Source of the DNA: [Erwinia] mediterraneensis
Lineage (GTDB): Bacteria; Pseudomonadota; Gammaproteobacteria; Enterobacterales; Enterobacteriaceae
Reading direction: 5' to 3'
Length of the DNA stretch: 64,000 nt
Assembly: GCF_900604315.1 (NCBI RefSeq)
Contig: NZ_LR026978.1
Coordinates: forward strand, 2,211,615 to 2,275,614
Positions within the stretch are counted from its first letter, which is position 1, and every line of letters starts with the position of its first letter. Below, piece after piece: positions 1 through 11,071 of this stretch. A program made the position numbers and the translations under genes. A model generated the notes under the pieces. It saw only the letters and a list, made by a program, of their open reading frames with translations, searched no databases and was not told where the DNA came from.

Positions 1-30
1 GGTGATCGCTACACGAAAATTACTGTGCAT
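1..30 (-). CDS. pdxA: PdxA, 4-hydroxythreonine-4-phosphate dehydrogenase (first 10 codons only)
   Basis: Only the N-terminus lies in the window. The minus strand reads ATG CAC AGT AAT TTT CGT GTA GCG ATC ACC, giving [10 protein letters not shown]. It resembles the E. coli PdxA start (MVKTQRVVIT), and pdxA follows surA in E. coli. The start codon overlaps the last codons of surA (stop at 20-22) in another frame, so the two genes are probably translationally coupled. PdxA oxidises 4-phosphohydroxy-L-threonine in pyridoxal phosphate synthesis. The call rests on 10 residues plus position; the rest of the gene is outside the window. Confidence 0.72.
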   Translation of the reverse strand, partial: MHSNFRVAIT

Positions 31-1315
31 TGGCATCCAGAATCTTCACGTAAGCACCGGCGCGCTCTTCCTGCATCCAGGTCTGCGCTTCTTCGGCGAA
101 TTTACGGTTAAACAGCAGTCGATAAGCACGCTCTTTCTGTGCCGCATCGGTTTTATCAACCTGACGAGTCGCCAGCAGTTCGATCAGGTGCCAGCCAAAG
201 GAGGAGTGCACCGGGGCGCTCATCTGACCTTTCTGCAGACGCAGCAGGGCATCGCGGAACGCAGGATCAAACACTTCCGGCGTGCTCCAGCCCAGATCAC
301 CGCCCTGATTCGCTGAGCCGGGATCTTCAGAAAGCTGTTTGGCTGCGGCGGCAAAGGTGGTTTTCCCGCTGCGGATATCGGCGGCAACCTGTTGCAGTTT
401 CGCACGCGCCTGGTCGTCAGTCTGAATCGGAGACGGTTTCAGCAGAATGTGGCGGGCATGCACTTCGGTCACCGAGATATTTTTGCTCTCACCGCGCAGG
501 TCGTTCACTTTCAGAATATGGAAGCCAACGCCGGAACGAACCGGACCAACGATATCGCCTTTTTTCGCCGAGCTCAGCGCGCGGGCAAACAGTGTCGGCA
601 GCTCTTCAATTTTGCCCCAGCCCATATTGCCGCCTTTCAGCGCCTGCGGATCGGCAGAATAGGTCACTGCCAGCTTGCCAAAATCCGCGCCGCTGTTCAG
701 TTCGCTAATCAGCTGTTTCGCCAGGTTTTCCTGATGATCGACCTGCTCCTGGCTCGGGTTTTCCGGCAGCGGCAGCAGAATATGGCTGATATTCAGTTCG
801 GTGCCCTGGGTATTCTGCGAGGCAAGCTGAGTGGCCAGCGTCTCCACTTCCTGCGGCAGAATAGTGACGCGACGACGCACCTCATTGTTGCGCACCTCGG
901 CGATCAGCATCTCTTTGCGAATCTGGGCGCGGTAATCATTGTAGTTGATGCCATCGTAAGCCAGGCGGCTACGCAGCTGATCGACGCTCATCCGGTTCTG
1001 TGCGGCGATATTCTGAATCGCCTGATCCAGCTGCTGATCGGTGATCTGCAGGCCCGCTTTTTCGCCCATCTGCAGGATAATGTTATCCATAATCTGACGC
1101 TCAAGGATCTGATTACGCAGCGTACGATCGTCCGGCAACTGCTGACCGGCCTGCTGCGCCTGGCCCTTGACGGTGCGCATCATACTGTCAACATCACTCT
1201 CCAGAACCACGCCGTTATTCACGACGGCGGCGACTTTATCAACCATTTGCGGGGCTGCAAACGCGGTGCTGGCCGTCAGGGCTGCACCAAGAATCAGCAT
1301 TCTCCAGTTCTTCAT
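20..1315 (-). CDS. surA: SurA, periplasmic peptidyl-prolyl isomerase/chaperone
   Basis: 431 aa (E. coli 428). An N-terminal Sec signal peptide ends in ...TASTAFA before [14 protein letters not shown], so the protein is exported to the periplasm. The N-terminal chaperone region (about residues 21-170) is followed by two parvulin domains, about 171-275 and 280-385, each with the family pattern (HILLPLP...; [10 protein letters not shown]... with GGDLGW and GWHLIEL), then a C-terminal helix. SurA delivers unfolded beta-barrel proteins to the BAM complex, including LptD, whose gene lies just upstream on the same strand (54-bp gap). Order lptD-surA-pdxA matches E. coli. I see nothing unusual in it. 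Confidence 0.98.
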   Translation of the reverse strand: MKNWRMLILGAALTASTAFAAPQMVDKVAAVVNNGVVLESDVDSMMRTVKGQAQQAGQQLPDDRTLRNQILERQIMDNIILQMGEKAGLQITDQQLDQAIQNIAAQNRMSVDQLRSRLAYDGINYNDYRAQIRKEMLIAEVRNNEVRRRVTILPQEVETLATQLASQNTQGTELNISHILLPLPENPSQEQVDHQENLAKQLISELNSGADFGKLAVTYSADPQALKGGNMGWGKIEELPTLFARALSSAKKGDIVGPVRSGVGFHILKVNDLRGESKNISVTEVHARHILLKPSPIQTDDQARAKLQQVAADIRSGKTTFAAAAKQLSEDPGSANQGGDLGWSTPEVFDPAFRDALLRLQKGQMSAPVHSSFGWHLIELLATRQVDKTDAAQKERAYRLLFNRKFAEEAQTWMQEERAGAYVKILDANAQ

Positions 1316-1369
1316 ACTTTATCCATAGTTGTTTCCGCACTGCGGGATAGCCTGTCAAACATCACAACA

Positions 1370-3748
1370 TCAGAACGCGCGCTGGTAAGGAATGATCCCC
1401 TGACGCAGCATTTCGTTGGTGCCTAAGCCATAGTTGGCGCTCAGACCACGCAGCTCAATGTTGAATGAGATTTGGTTGTCATACTTACTCTCGTTCTTTT
1501 CCCAACCGTTGATTTTGCGTTCGTAACCCAGACGAATGGCGTAGCAGCAGGAGCTGTACTGCAGACCAATCAGCTGATCGGCCGGTTTGCTGTTGCGCGT
1601 ATCGTAATAATACGCGCCGACCACGGACCAGGCGTCGGCAATCGGCCAGCTGGCGGTGGCACCCACCTGAGAAATCCCGTTTTTATAAATATCTGCATAA
1701 TTTCGGTTAGTTAACTGTCCCGAGTTATTCAGGGCAGTAGCAACATATTCCGGACTGCTGTAACGGTAGCTCAGCTGTACCATGCGATCCGCATCGCGAC
1801 GATACTCCAGCACGGTATTCCCCTGGGCAAAATTATTGAGGCGCGTATCGTACTGAATGCCGCCACGCAAGCCCCAACGATCGCTAATTTTCCACCAGGT
1901 GTCTCCGGCCCAAATCAGGCTGCCGGTATCATCTTCGTCGCTGGTTTCGGTCAGACCGGTGCGGGAAGGACTAAACGAGTAGATTTGACCCACAGAAACG
2001 TTAAAACGTTCAACCAGATCGTTATCATAAATACGTGTCGTGACGCCGGTGGCCACTTCGTTCGCCGATGCGATGCGATCGAGGCCGCTATAAGTACGAT
2101 CACGGAACAGGCCGGTATAGTCGGTTTGCAGCAGCGTTGAGTCGTAAGCGTAGATATGGCTCTGGTTGCGGTAGGGCACATAGAGGTACTGCACACGCGG
2201 CTCCAGCGTCTGCGTGTAGCCCTGCGCCCAGTCCATATCGCGGTCAAACACCAGACGGCCATCCACTTTAAACTGCGGCAGGGTACGGTTTACCGACTCT
2301 TTCAGCTGGTTATTGCGATCGCTATCCACCGTGTTGTTATAGTACTCGACGCCATCCTGCTGATAGTGCGTGGCGAGCAGTTTCGCTTCGGTATTCAGGC
2401 TCGCCCAGCCGTTAGACAGGGGCAGATTCAGCGTCGGCTCAATATGCAGACGCGTGGCATCGGGATAGCGCTCGTTGACATTGGTAAACTTCACCGCCTG
2501 AGCATAGATACGGCCATCGAAGGGGCCGATATCATTCTGATAGACATTTACATCCAGCTGCGGCTGCGCACGATAAACATTGCGCGTATCGCTGCCAAAG
2601 ATCTGGAAGTCGCGGCTGGAAAGGGTGGCGTTCCAGTTGGTATCCGCATAGCCCACGCTGAACTTCTGCGTCGCATAGCCATCGGTAGAACTGTAATATT
2701 CTGAATCGAGATCGTTGAAGTAGTAGCGATCACTGACCTTGGTATAGTCAGCGTTAAAGCGCCAGTGCTGGGCATAGACCCCCGAATGACGCCAGTAGAA
2801 GAGCCAGCGGCGGGTGCTGTCATCATCCGAGATATTGCGCACGCTCTTGTCGCGATCATACTGATCATCCGACGGCAGATAGTCAAACTCAATCAGACCC
2901 GCGCCCGCCTCGGTGAGGTAACGGAACTCATTCTGCCACTGCAGGCCGCGTTGACTCATATAGTGCGGTGTGATGGTCGCATCCATCTGCGGGGCGATGT
3001 TCCAGTAATAAGGCAGCGTAAATTCAAAACCGCTGTCGCTGCCATATTTTGCGTTCGGGATCAGGAAACCGGAGCGGCGACGATCGCCAATCGGCAGTTG
3101 CAGGTAAGGGCTATAGAAAATCGGCACCGCACCCAGCTTGAAACGCGCATTCCAGATTTCCGCCACCTCTTCCTGCCGATCCTGGATCACTTCGGAGCCG
3201 ACCACGCTCCAGCTGTTGGAACCCGGCAAACAGGAGGTAAAGCTGCCGTTTTCCAGAATGGTGTAACGGTTATTACCACGCAGTTTCATCTGATCAGCGG
3301 TGCCGCGCCCCTGGCGGTTCACCATCTGATAGTCGCCATTCCAGACGTTAGTATCTTTGCTGTTCAGATTTGACCAGGCCTTCGGCCCTTTCAGGATCAC
3401 CTGATTATCGTCATAGTGCACATTACCCAGCGCATCGACGGTGCGTACCGGTGTGGTTTGCCCCTCTTGCGTGCGCTGATGTAGCTGAACTTCATCGGCG
3501 CGCAGACGGCTGTTGCCCTGCTGGACATCCACGTTACCGCTGAAAACCGCGTCATCCGGATAGTTGCCTTTCGCTGCATCGGAATGAATGGTCACGGGCA
3601 GCTCATTAGTGGCGCCATTCACCAGGGGACGGTTATAGGCCGGCACGCCCAGCATGCACTGCGACATCAGGTCGTCGGCGACGCTATGCTGACTGTAGAG
3701 CGCTGCGCCAATCATGGTGGCCAGCAGAGTAGGTATACGTTTTTTCAT
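1370..3748 (-). CDS. lptD: LptD, outer-membrane LPS assembly barrel
   Basis: 792 aa from the ATG at 3748 ([14 protein letters not shown]..). The frame stays open upstream to 3784, but the chosen start gives a normal signal peptide (cleaved after ...YSQHSVA) and matches the E. coli N-terminus. An OstA-like N-terminal domain (about 30-200) precedes a large C-terminal beta-barrel rich in alternating aromatic strands. Four cysteines sit where the family has its structural disulfides: one just after the signal (SQCMLGV), one near 170 (FTSCLPG) and a C-terminal SSCC pair. With lipoprotein LptE, LptD inserts LPS into the outer leaflet. Its chaperone SurA is encoded directly downstream. Confidence 0.97.
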   Translation of the reverse strand: MKKRIPTLLATMIGAALYSQHSVADDLMSQCMLGVPAYNRPLVNGATNELPVTIHSDAAKGNYPDDAVFSGNVDVQQGNSRLRADEVQLHQRTQEGQTTPVRTVDALGNVHYDDNQVILKGPKAWSNLNSKDTNVWNGDYQMVNRQGRGTADQMKLRGNNRYTILENGSFTSCLPGSNSWSVVGSEVIQDRQEEVAEIWNARFKLGAVPIFYSPYLQLPIGDRRRSGFLIPNAKYGSDSGFEFTLPYYWNIAPQMDATITPHYMSQRGLQWQNEFRYLTEAGAGLIEFDYLPSDDQYDRDKSVRNISDDDSTRRWLFYWRHSGVYAQHWRFNADYTKVSDRYYFNDLDSEYYSSTDGYATQKFSVGYADTNWNATLSSRDFQIFGSDTRNVYRAQPQLDVNVYQNDIGPFDGRIYAQAVKFTNVNERYPDATRLHIEPTLNLPLSNGWASLNTEAKLLATHYQQDGVEYYNNTVDSDRNNQLKESVNRTLPQFKVDGRLVFDRDMDWAQGYTQTLEPRVQYLYVPYRNQSHIYAYDSTLLQTDYTGLFRDRTYSGLDRIASANEVATGVTTRIYDNDLVERFNVSVGQIYSFSPSRTGLTETSDEDDTGSLIWAGDTWWKISDRWGLRGGIQYDTRLNNFAQGNTVLEYRRDADRMVQLSYRYSSPEYVATALNNSGQLTNRNYADIYKNGISQVGATASWPIADAWSVVGAYYYDTRNSKPADQLIGLQYSSCCYAIRLGYERKINGWEKNESKYDNQISFNIELRGLSANYGLGTNEMLRQGIIPYQRAF

Positions 3749-3930
3749 ACGCGGTATCGAGAATTCCATGCAAACTGGCATCATGCCGACAATCGGGTCA
3801 GAGACTAACGTACAGACTGGCGTTGTGCCAGCGTTAATCCTTGTCTGTCCGTGTTGCCGTTAGGCGCTCGGGTAAATGAGAGGTATGATAATGCAAATTT
3901 AAGCCGCAAGCATGGCGAATTGAGGAGTAT

Positions 3931-4749
3931 ATGCGCTACTGGGGAAAAGTTATTGGTCTGGTGCTGGGATTACTTTCCGGTATGGGCTTCTGGGGTATCG
4001 TGATTGGCCTGTTTATCGGCCATATGGTTGATAAAATTCGAAGTGCGCAGGGACAAAGTTACTTCGCCAACAATCAGACCCGACAACATTTATTCTTCCT
4101 GACCACCTTTCAGGTAATGGGCCATCTGACAAAGTCCAAAGGACGCGTCACCGAAGCGGATATCCAGATCGCCTCGTTATTGATGGATCGCATGCAGCTG
4201 CACGGCGATGCGCGTAGTGCTGCGCAACGCGCCTTTCGTGAAGGTAAAGAGAGCGACTACCCGCTGCGCGCCCGCCTGCGCGAACTGCGCAGCGCCTGTT
4301 TTGGCCGCTTCGATCTGATTCGGATGTTTCTGGAAATTCAGATTCAGGCCGCTTTTGCCGATGGCAGCCTGCATCCCAACGAGCGTCAGGTACTGTATGT
4401 GATCGCCGAGGAACTGGGCATCTCCCGTGTGCAGTTCGATCAGTTTTTACGCATGATGGAAGGCGGCCAGCAGTTTGGCGGCGGCTACTCGCAGGGCTCT
4501 TCACAGGGCGGCTGGCAGCAGGCGCAGCGTGGCCCCACGCTGGAAGATGCCTGCAGTGTGCTGGGGGTGAAACCCACCGATGACAGCGCCACCATTAAAC
4601 GCGCCTGGCGCAAGCTGATGAGCGAACATCATCCCGATAAGCTGGTGGCGAAAGGGCTGCCACCCGAGATGATGGAAATGGCGAAGCAGAAGGCGCAGGA
4701 GATTCAGGCGGCCTACGAGCTGATTCGCAAAGAGAAAGGCTTTAAATAA
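3931..4749 (+). CDS. djlA: DjlA, membrane-anchored J-domain co-chaperone
   Basis: 272 aa. A single N-terminal membrane span rich in glycine (about residues 5-31) is followed by a TerB-like helical domain, a Gly/Gln/Ser linker near residues 185-200 and a C-terminal J domain. The catalytic HPD tripeptide is at residues 234-236. DjlA is a type III DnaJ protein that stimulates DnaK ATPase at the inner membrane; in E. coli it affects capsule synthesis via Rcs. The SD TGAGGAG lies 7-8 nt before the ATG. It is divergent from lptD, with a TATGAT -10-like hexamer at 3884-3889 but no clear -35. Confidence 0.96.
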   Translation: MRYWGKVIGLVLGLLSGMGFWGIVIGLFIGHMVDKIRSAQGQSYFANNQTRQHLFFLTTFQVMGHLTKSKGRVTEADIQIASLLMDRMQLHGDARSAAQRAFREGKESDYPLRARLRELRSACFGRFDLIRMFLEIQIQAAFADGSLHPNERQVLYVIAEELGISRVQFDQFLRMMEGGQQFGGGYSQGSSQGGWQQAQRGPTLEDACSVLGVKPTDDSATIKRAWRKLMSEHHPDKLVAKGLPPEMMEMAKQKAQEIQAAYELIRKEKGFK

Positions 4750-4758
4750 TCGCCGGCT

Positions 4759-4782
4759 CAGGCAGCGCACGGGCGCTGTCTG
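4759..4782. terminator. Hairpin between convergent djlA and rluA
   Basis: A 10-bp stem (4759-4768 with 4773-4782, one G-U pair, 4-nt loop) fills the 45-bp gap between the converging djlA and rluA ends. There is no clear T-tract on either side, so it may act as a weak bidirectional terminator or a 3'-end stabiliser. Confidence 0.4.
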
Positions 4783-4794
4783 AACGCGTCCGCG

Positions 4795-5448
4795 TTAAAA
4801 ATCCGCCGGCTGGCGAAAGGTCATGCTGGTGCCGAATTTCGGATGGGTGATGGTCAGGCTTTCCGCATGCAACAGCAGACGCGGCGCCATCGCTTTCGCC
4901 TCTGGATGGGCATAAAAGCCATCACCGAGAATCGGATGCCCCAGCGCCAGCATATGCACGCGCAACTGATGCGAGCGGCCGGTGATCGGCTTCAGCAGCA
5001 CACGCGCACTGTTATCCGTCCCATATTCCAGCACCTGCCAGGCGGTTTGCGCCGCTTTGCCGGTGTCGAAACAGACTTTCTGCTTTGGCCGGTTCGGCCA
5101 GTCACAAATCAGCGGGAGATCCACGATACCTTCCGGCGGCTGCGGATGGCCCCAGACGCGCGCAACGTAGGTTTTTGCCGGCTCGCGCTCGCGAAACTGG
5201 CGCTTCAGCTCGCGTTCGGCGGCTTTGGTCAGCGCGACCACAATCACCCCGCTGGTGGCCATATCGAGACGGTGTACTGACTCGGCATGGGGAAAATCAC
5301 GCTGAATACGCGCCATTACGCTGTCTTTGTGCTCTTCCAGCCGTCCGGGCACGGAAAGCAGACCGCTCGGCTTGTTGATCACCATAATGTGATCGTCCTG
5401 ATAGAGGATATGCAGCCAGGGATTCTGCGGCGGATTGTAAGGTTCCAT
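4795..5448 (-). CDS. rluA: RluA, dual-specificity pseudouridine synthase (23S rRNA U746 / tRNA U32)
   Basis: 217 aa (E. coli 219). The RluA-family catalytic motif HRLDMATSG, containing the active-site Asp, is near residue 60-68, and the conserved GRSHQLRVHM motif lies further on. In E. coli this enzyme isomerises U746 of 23S rRNA and U32 of several tRNAs. The gene sits 36 bp downstream of rapA on the same strand. That gap contains a GC hairpin (GGGGCC...GGCCCC on the minus strand near 5462-5478) without a T-run, so partial read-through from rapA is likely. Convergent with djlA. Confidence 0.96.
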   Translation of the reverse strand: MEPYNPPQNPWLHILYQDDHIMVINKPSGLLSVPGRLEEHKDSVMARIQRDFPHAESVHRLDMATSGVIVVALTKAAERELKRQFREREPAKTYVARVWGHPQPPEGIVDLPLICDWPNRPKQKVCFDTGKAAQTAWQVLEYGTDNSARVLLKPITGRSHQLRVHMLALGHPILGDGFYAHPEAKAMAPRLLLHAESLTITHPKFGTSMTFRQPADF

Positions 5449-5484
5449 ACTCTGTCCGATAGGGGGCCCGCAGGCCCCTTGCGA

Positions 5485-8391
5485 TTACTGATGCGTGACG
5501 ACAATAAGACGTAACGCGTCAAGACGCCAGCCCGCGTCATTGAGGCTGGCCAGCACCTGCTGACGGTTATTCTCCAGCGCCTCAATTTCATCCTCACGGA
5601 TATTGTGGTTGACCGCCTTCAGGGCTTCCAGACGTGACAGCTCGGCGCTCAGCTTCTCATCGGCTTCACGACGCGCCGCGTCGATCAACGCCCGCGCTTC
5701 CGGCACGATCTGCGTTTCCGCCAGCGTCAGGATGCTGTGCACATCCTGCTGCACAGCGTTAACCAGTTTGCTGCCGGTATGACGATTCACTGCGTTCAGC
5801 TGACGGTTAAAGCTCTCAAACTCCACTTTGCCCGCCAGGTTAGTGCCGTTGCGATCCAGCAGCATACGCACCGGCGTCGGCGGCAGAAAACGCGTCAGCT
5901 GCAGATGTTTTGGCGCCTGCGCCTCCACCACATAGATCATCTCCACCAGCAGGGTACCAACCGGCAGCGCTTTGTTTTTCAGCAGCGACAGCGCGCAACT
6001 GCCGGTATCGCCGGAGAGGATCAGATCCAGCCCGTTGCGGATCAGCGGATGCTCCCAGGTAATAAACTGGGTATCTTCGCGCGACAGCGCCTGATCGCGG
6101 TTAAAGGTGATGGTGCAGCCATCTTCCGGCAGGCCGGGGAAATCGGGCACCAGCATATGATCGGACGGCGTCAGCACGATCAGGTTATCACTGCGATCTT
6201 CCTGATTGATACCGACAATATCAAACAGATTCAGCGCAAAGTTAACCAGCTCGGTATCGTTATCCTGTTCTGCGATGGCGTTGGCCAGCGCCTGAGCCGC
6301 CTCGCCGCCGTTGGAGTTAAGCTCCAGCAGGCGATCGCGCCCCTGTTCCAGCTGGCTTTTCAGCGCTTCATGCTGCTTGCGACAGGCGTGGATAAACTCG
6401 TCGAAACCTTCGCTGTTCTCTGGCGCGGCCAGAAACTCAATCAGCTGGTCGTGCACCTTGTCATAAATGGCGCGACCGGTGGGGCAGGTGTGTTCAAACG
6501 CATCCAGGCCCTCATGATACCAGCGCAGCAGCACTGCCTGGGCGGTCTTCTCCAGCCAGGGCACCAGAATCTGAATGTCATGCGCCTGGCCGATTCGATC
6601 GAGACGGCCAATACGCTGCTCCAGCAGATCGGGGTTAAACGGCAGATCGAACATGATCAGACGGCTGGCAAACTGGAAGTTGCGACCTTCCGAGCCGATC
6701 TCCGAACAGAGCAGCACCTGCGCGCCATCCTCTTCAGACGCGAACCAGGCGGCGGCGCGGTCACGTTCAACAATCGACAGGCCTTCATGAAACACCGCCG
6801 CGCGGATACCTTCTCGTTCGCGCAGGACCTGCTCCAGCTGCAGCGCGGTGGCCGCTTTGGCACAGATCACCAGCACTTTCTCTTTGCGATTGGTGGTGAG
6901 GTAGCCCATCAGCCAGTCAACGCGCGGATCGAAGTTCCACCAGGTGCCGCTGTCGCCTTCGAATTCCTGATAAATTTGTTCCGGGTAGAGCATATCGCGT
7001 GCGCGTTCTTCCGCGCTTTTGCGCGCGCCCATAATGCCGGAGACTTTAATCGCTGTCTGATACTGGGCAGGCAGCGGCAGACGGATCTGGTGCAGTTCGC
7101 GGCGCGGGAAGCCTTTCACGCCGTTACGCGTGTTACGGAACAGCACACGGCTGGTGCCGTGGCGATCCATCAGCATGGAGATTAGCGACTGACGCGCCTC
7201 CAGCTTGCCTTCGGCCTGACCGTTTGCCACCTGCAGCAGCGGCTCAATATCTTCTTCGCCCACCAGGTCGCTAACCAGGTTCATCTCTTCATCGGAGAGC
7301 GTTTTGTCCGCCAGCAATGTAGTAACCGCGTCGGCGATCGGGCGGAAGTGCTGCTGCTCTTCGACAAACTGGGCAAAGTCGTGAAAGCGGTTGGGATCGA
7401 GCAGACGCAGGCGGGCAAAATGACTCTCCATGCCGAGCTGCTCCGGCGTCGCGGTCAGCAGCAGCACGCCGGGGATCTGTTCCGCCAGCTGTTCAATCAC
7501 CTGATATTCGCGGCTCGGCGCGCCTTCTGACCAGGCAAGATGGTGCGCTTCATCCACCACCATCAAATCCCAGTCGGCGTCAGCCAGCTGCTCAAGACGC
7601 TGCTTGTTGCGGCGCACAAAGTCGAGCGAGCAGATAATCAGCTGTTCGGTATCGAAGGGGTTATCGCTGTCGTGCTGCGCTTCGGTATAGCGACCATCAT
7701 CAAACAGCGCAAAGCGCAGGTTAAAGCGGCGCAGCATCTCCACCAGCCACTGATGCTGTAAGGTTTCCGGCACCACGATCAGCACGCGCTCGGCACGGCC
7801 TGCCAGCAGCTGCTGCTGAATAATCATGCCCGCCTCGATGGTTTTGCCGAGACCCACTTCATCGGCCAGCAGTACGCGCGGCGCATGACGACGGCCCACA
7901 TCATGGGCGATATGCAGCTGATGCGGGATCAGGTTGGTGCGCATACCGCGCAGGCCGCTGATCGGCAGACGATACTGGGCGCTCTGATATTTACGGGCAC
8001 GGAAGCGCAGCGCGAAACGGTCCATGCGATCCAGCTGCCCGGCAAACAGGCGATCCTGCGGCTTGCTGAACACCAGCTTGCTGTCGAGCATCACTTCACG
8101 CAGTTCGACGTCCGCTTGCTGCGTATCCAGACGCGTGCCAATGTAGGTCAGCAGATCATTTTCGTTGCGGACCTCATCGACCAGCATTTGCCAGCCTTCA
8201 TGGCTGGTGACGGTATCACCCGGATTGAACATCACGCGGGTAATCGGAGAATCATTGCGGGCATAAAGGCGGTTTTCGCCGGTTGCCGGAAAGAGCAGGG
8301 TAATCATGCGCGTGTCCAGGGCAACTACCGTACCCAATCCCAGTTCACTTTCCGTATCACTGATCCAGCGTTGACCCAATGTAAAAAGCAT
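5485..8391 (-). CDS. rapA: RapA, SWI2/SNF2 ATPase that recycles RNA polymerase
   Basis: 968 aa, the E. coli length. N-terminal Tudor-like domains begin at [18 protein letters not shown]. The helicase core has Walker A DEVGLGKT at residues 177-184 and the DEAH box at 280-283. The second RecA lobe carries [10 protein letters not shown] and the motif VI region [11 protein letters not shown]. RapA binds core RNA polymerase and uses ATP hydrolysis to release stalled or post-termination complexes. It lies downstream of polB on the same strand after a 154-bp gap and upstream of rluA, as in E. coli. No frameshift or missing motif. Confidence 0.98.
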   Translation of the reverse strand: MLFTLGQRWISDTESELGLGTVVALDTRMITLLFPATGENRLYARNDSPITRVMFNPGDTVTSHEGWQMLVDEVRNENDLLTYIGTRLDTQQADVELREVMLDSKLVFSKPQDRLFAGQLDRMDRFALRFRARKYQSAQYRLPISGLRGMRTNLIPHQLHIAHDVGRRHAPRVLLADEVGLGKTIEAGMIIQQQLLAGRAERVLIVVPETLQHQWLVEMLRRFNLRFALFDDGRYTEAQHDSDNPFDTEQLIICSLDFVRRNKQRLEQLADADWDLMVVDEAHHLAWSEGAPSREYQVIEQLAEQIPGVLLLTATPEQLGMESHFARLRLLDPNRFHDFAQFVEEQQHFRPIADAVTTLLADKTLSDEEMNLVSDLVGEEDIEPLLQVANGQAEGKLEARQSLISMLMDRHGTSRVLFRNTRNGVKGFPRRELHQIRLPLPAQYQTAIKVSGIMGARKSAEERARDMLYPEQIYQEFEGDSGTWWNFDPRVDWLMGYLTTNRKEKVLVICAKAATALQLEQVLREREGIRAAVFHEGLSIVERDRAAAWFASEEDGAQVLLCSEIGSEGRNFQFASRLIMFDLPFNPDLLEQRIGRLDRIGQAHDIQILVPWLEKTAQAVLLRWYHEGLDAFEHTCPTGRAIYDKVHDQLIEFLAAPENSEGFDEFIHACRKQHEALKSQLEQGRDRLLELNSNGGEAAQALANAIAEQDNDTELVNFALNLFDIVGINQEDRSDNLIVLTPSDHMLVPDFPGLPEDGCTITFNRDQALSREDTQFITWEHPLIRNGLDLILSGDTGSCALSLLKNKALPVGTLLVEMIYVVEAQAPKHLQLTRFLPPTPVRMLLDRNGTNLAGKVEFESFNRQLNAVNRHTGSKLVNAVQQDVHSILTLAETQIVPEARALIDAARREADEKLSAELSRLEALKAVNHNIREDEIEALENNRQQVLASLNDAGWRLDALRLIVVTHQ

Positions 8392-8545
8392 AAATTTTTA
8401 GCTCGATTCTCTTAACGTGTAATGAAGATGTCCACCTGCTCACAGGCAATACCCTTCCGCCAGGCAAAAGAGCCCGGGCAGATGTCAGAGCGGTGAGATT
8501 CAGGAAGGGCGCTATGGTACTGGAAGGTAAGACGTTCGTCACCTG

Positions 8546-10906
8546 TCAAAAAAGCCCCAGCTGCCCCGTTATCAGTGTAGCAAAGTCGCCCTCAACGAAA
8601 GGCAGAATGGCATCTGCGATGGGCTGCAGCTGCTTTGCCACATAATGATCATAGTCCAGTGCCGCGCTGCGCGCCTCCAGCGGCTCTGGCCCGGCGAGGG
8701 TCATCACGTAGCGAATGCTGCCCCGGTTCTGGTACTGCAGCGGGCGGCCCAGCCGGCGATTCTGCTCATCCGCCAGCCGGGCGGCCCGGACATGCGGCGG
8801 CACGTTGCGTTCATACTCTTTCAGCGGTCGCCGCAGCTGTTTTTTATACACCAGCAGATCGTCCAGCTCGCCCGCCAGCAACTGGCGTACGGTATCACGC
8901 ACATAATCCTGCCACGGCTGACGATGAAAAATGCGTGCGTAGAGCGCCTGCTGAAACTGTTGCGCCAGCGGTGTCCAGTCGGTACGGACCGTCTCCAGCC
9001 CTTTAAACACCATCCGCTCGCTGTCGCCGCTGCGGATCAGACCCGCATAGCGTTTCTTGCTGCCCTGTTCAGCGCCGCGAATGGTGGGCATCAGAAAACG
9101 GGAAAAGTGAGTCTCATATTCCAGCTCCAGCACGCTGGTGAGCCCGGCGCTCTGCTGCAGGTGCTCGCGCCACCAGCTGTTGACCTTTTGCGCCAGCCGC
9201 TGGCCGATCGCCGTCGCCTCGTCATCATCATGGGCGCTTTTCAGCCAGACAAAGGTGGAGTCGGTATCGCCGTAAATCACGTCGTAACCTTCTGCCTCAA
9301 TCAGATGGCGCGTCTGCTGCATAATTTCATGGCCGCGTAGCGTGATGGAAGAGGTGAGGCGTGGGTCGAAGAAGCGGCAGGCGCTGGTGCCCAGCACGCC
9401 ATAAAAGGCGTTCATAATGATCTTCAGCGCCTGTGACAGCGGCTTGTTGCCCTGTTGCTTCGCGGCTTCGCGTCCCTGCCAGATCTGGCTGACCAGCTCC
9501 GGCAGGCAGTGGGTCTGTCGCGAGAAGTGCGCGCCGCGAAAACCGGCCACGGCATGGGCCGCATCCGGCTGCGCCTGGCCTTCAACCAGGCCCACAGGGT
9601 CAATCAAGAAAGTCCGGATAATCGAGGGATAGAGGCTTTTGTAATCCAGCACCAGCACCGAGTCATACAGGCCCGGGCGGGAATCCATCACGTAACCGCC
9701 GGGACTCGCTTCCGCCGCCACTTCGCCGTGATTGGGCGCGACATAACCTGCGCGGTGCATACGTGGGATATAGAGATGATTAAACGCCGCTACTGACCCG
9801 CCGTGGCGATCCACCGCCAGGCCGTTCACCGCAGCGCGTTCCAGCAGAAAGGGCATGATCTCCGTCTGGTGAAAGATGCGTGTCACCAGTTCGCAATCTT
9901 TCAGGTTATAGCGGGCCAGTGCTGGTTTATCATGGGCAAAACGCCAGTTGATCTCCTCCATGCGCTGCCAGGGATTATCGATCGCTTTCCCCTCGCCCAG
10001 CAGCGTTTGCGCCACTGTCTCAAGATTGAAGGAGGGAAAATCCCAGAAGGCGGACTTGAGCGCTTCAATGCCATCAATAATCAGTCGTCCCGCCGCCTGG
10101 GCAAAGAAGATACCGGGCTTAAAGCCATGCTCGCGCCATTCCAGCGGCGTCTGCTGACGGCCGAGACGCAGCGGAATGGCGTAGCGATCAGCATGTTTCT
10201 GCAGGATGCGCAGATCGAACTGCACCAGGTTCCAGCCGATAATCACATCGGGATCGTGACAGGCGAACCAGGCATTCAGCGCCTCCAGCAGCTGCGGGCG
10301 GCTGTCAACATAGATCAGGTCAAAATCGAGGTCGCGAGCTTCGCCGTTCGCCGGCCCCAGCATATAGACCTGGCGCTGGCCGCAGCCTTCCAGGCCGATA
10401 CAGTAAAGTTCGCCGTGCTGGGTGGTTTCAATGTCCAGCGAGACCCATTTCAGCGGCGGACGGTAGTCGGGATGGGGTTTCAGACGGGCGTTGACCAGCG
10501 TATCGCCCTGCGGTTCGCCGCTGAACCAGACGGGCGCAGTGATAAAGCGCTCCATCAGATAGCGCTCCGGCGGGCGGATGTCGGCCTCATAAACCGGAAT
10601 TTTGTTCTCGCGCAGCAGCTTTTCCAGCCGCTGCAGCTGGCGCTGTTGACGACAGTACAGGCCGAATACCGGACGGCAACGAAAGTCTTTCAGCTGCAGC
10701 GGTGCGAGACGCACCTGTGATTCCTGCGCCAGCAGCGTTTCCACCCGGGACTGATACAGTTGCGGAATAAAGGCCACCGCTTCCTGCGGCGGCAGCACCA
10801 GCCGCTGCGCACCCTCATCCGTAGCCAGCCAGAGGACCACTTCAATGCCGTTTGCGCTGTCGCGCCAGTGGCGGGTCAGCAGAAATCCTGCGCGTGGACT
10901 GTTCAC
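8546..10906 (-). CDS. polB: DNA polymerase II (family B)
   Basis: 786 aa (E. coli 783) with a GTG start at 10906, preceded by GGAGAAATT. The N-terminal half holds the 3'-5' exonuclease domain (SLDIETT exo I; WNLVQFD exo II). The polymerase domain has family-B motif A (DYKSLYPSI) and motif C (YGDTDST). PolB is an SOS-induced polymerase used for restart and translesion synthesis. The upstream region shows a LexA-like box in the promoter spacer, consistent with SOS control. In E. coli araD follows upstream; here a DedA-family gene is the direct divergent neighbour. Confidence 0.98.
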   Translation of the reverse strand: MNSPRAGFLLTRHWRDSANGIEVVLWLATDEGAQRLVLPPQEAVAFIPQLYQSRVETLLAQESQVRLAPLQLKDFRCRPVFGLYCRQQRQLQRLEKLLRENKIPVYEADIRPPERYLMERFITAPVWFSGEPQGDTLVNARLKPHPDYRPPLKWVSLDIETTQHGELYCIGLEGCGQRQVYMLGPANGEARDLDFDLIYVDSRPQLLEALNAWFACHDPDVIIGWNLVQFDLRILQKHADRYAIPLRLGRQQTPLEWREHGFKPGIFFAQAAGRLIIDGIEALKSAFWDFPSFNLETVAQTLLGEGKAIDNPWQRMEEINWRFAHDKPALARYNLKDCELVTRIFHQTEIMPFLLERAAVNGLAVDRHGGSVAAFNHLYIPRMHRAGYVAPNHGEVAAEASPGGYVMDSRPGLYDSVLVLDYKSLYPSIIRTFLIDPVGLVEGQAQPDAAHAVAGFRGAHFSRQTHCLPELVSQIWQGREAAKQQGNKPLSQALKIIMNAFYGVLGTSACRFFDPRLTSSITLRGHEIMQQTRHLIEAEGYDVIYGDTDSTFVWLKSAHDDDEATAIGQRLAQKVNSWWREHLQQSAGLTSVLELEYETHFSRFLMPTIRGAEQGSKKRYAGLIRSGDSERMVFKGLETVRTDWTPLAQQFQQALYARIFHRQPWQDYVRDTVRQLLAGELDDLLVYKKQLRRPLKEYERNVPPHVRAARLADEQNRRLGRPLQYQNRGSIRYVMTLAGPEPLEARSAALDYDHYVAKQLQPIADAILPFVEGDFATLITGQLGLF

Positions 10907-10933
10907 AATTTCTCCGGTATGTAAGCGGACAAT

Positions 10934-10962
10934 AGTATAGCATGGTTATTTATACAGTTCTG
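10934..10962 (-). promoter_or_regulatory. polB promoter with LexA-like box
   Basis: On the minus strand an extended -10, TGcTATACT, occupies 10934-10942. Overlapping it and the spacer, at 10942-10957, is CTGTATAAATAACCAT, which matches 12 of 16 positions of the LexA consensus CTGTATATATATACAG. The first half is nearly perfect and the second is degraded. E. coli polB (dinA) is a LexA-regulon gene, so SOS repression is expected but may be loose here. The -35 is poor, which fits an extended -10 promoter. Confidence 0.55.
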
Positions 10963-11013
10963 TGTGCGGGATCGGGCGCTGACGATTGTCAACATTCCCC
11001 TACAAATCTTGCC

Positions 11014-11042
11014 TTGACGCTATCGCGCAGGCTCAGGACAAT
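11014..11042 (+). promoter_or_regulatory. Predicted sigma70 promoter of the dedA-family gene
   Basis: TTGACG (11014-11019, 5/6 to the -35 consensus), a 17-bp spacer, then GACAAT (11037-11042, 4/6 to the -10 consensus), about 30 bp before the ATG at 11072. This is a sequence prediction only. Confidence 0.4.
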
Positions 11043-11071
11043 CCAGGCTTCTTTTTCTGCTGAGGACGGTT

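Noticed and set aside
392-1426. Long plus-strand open frame opposite surA (344 codons)
   Set aside because: It is antisense to a gene with clear homology and motifs, has no SD, and its predicted protein looks like the complement of GC-rich codons.
3817-3831. CTGGC-5 nt-GCCAG hairpin in the lptD-djlA gap
   Set aside because: A 5-bp stem with no T-run or known operator match; expected by chance in GC-rich DNA.
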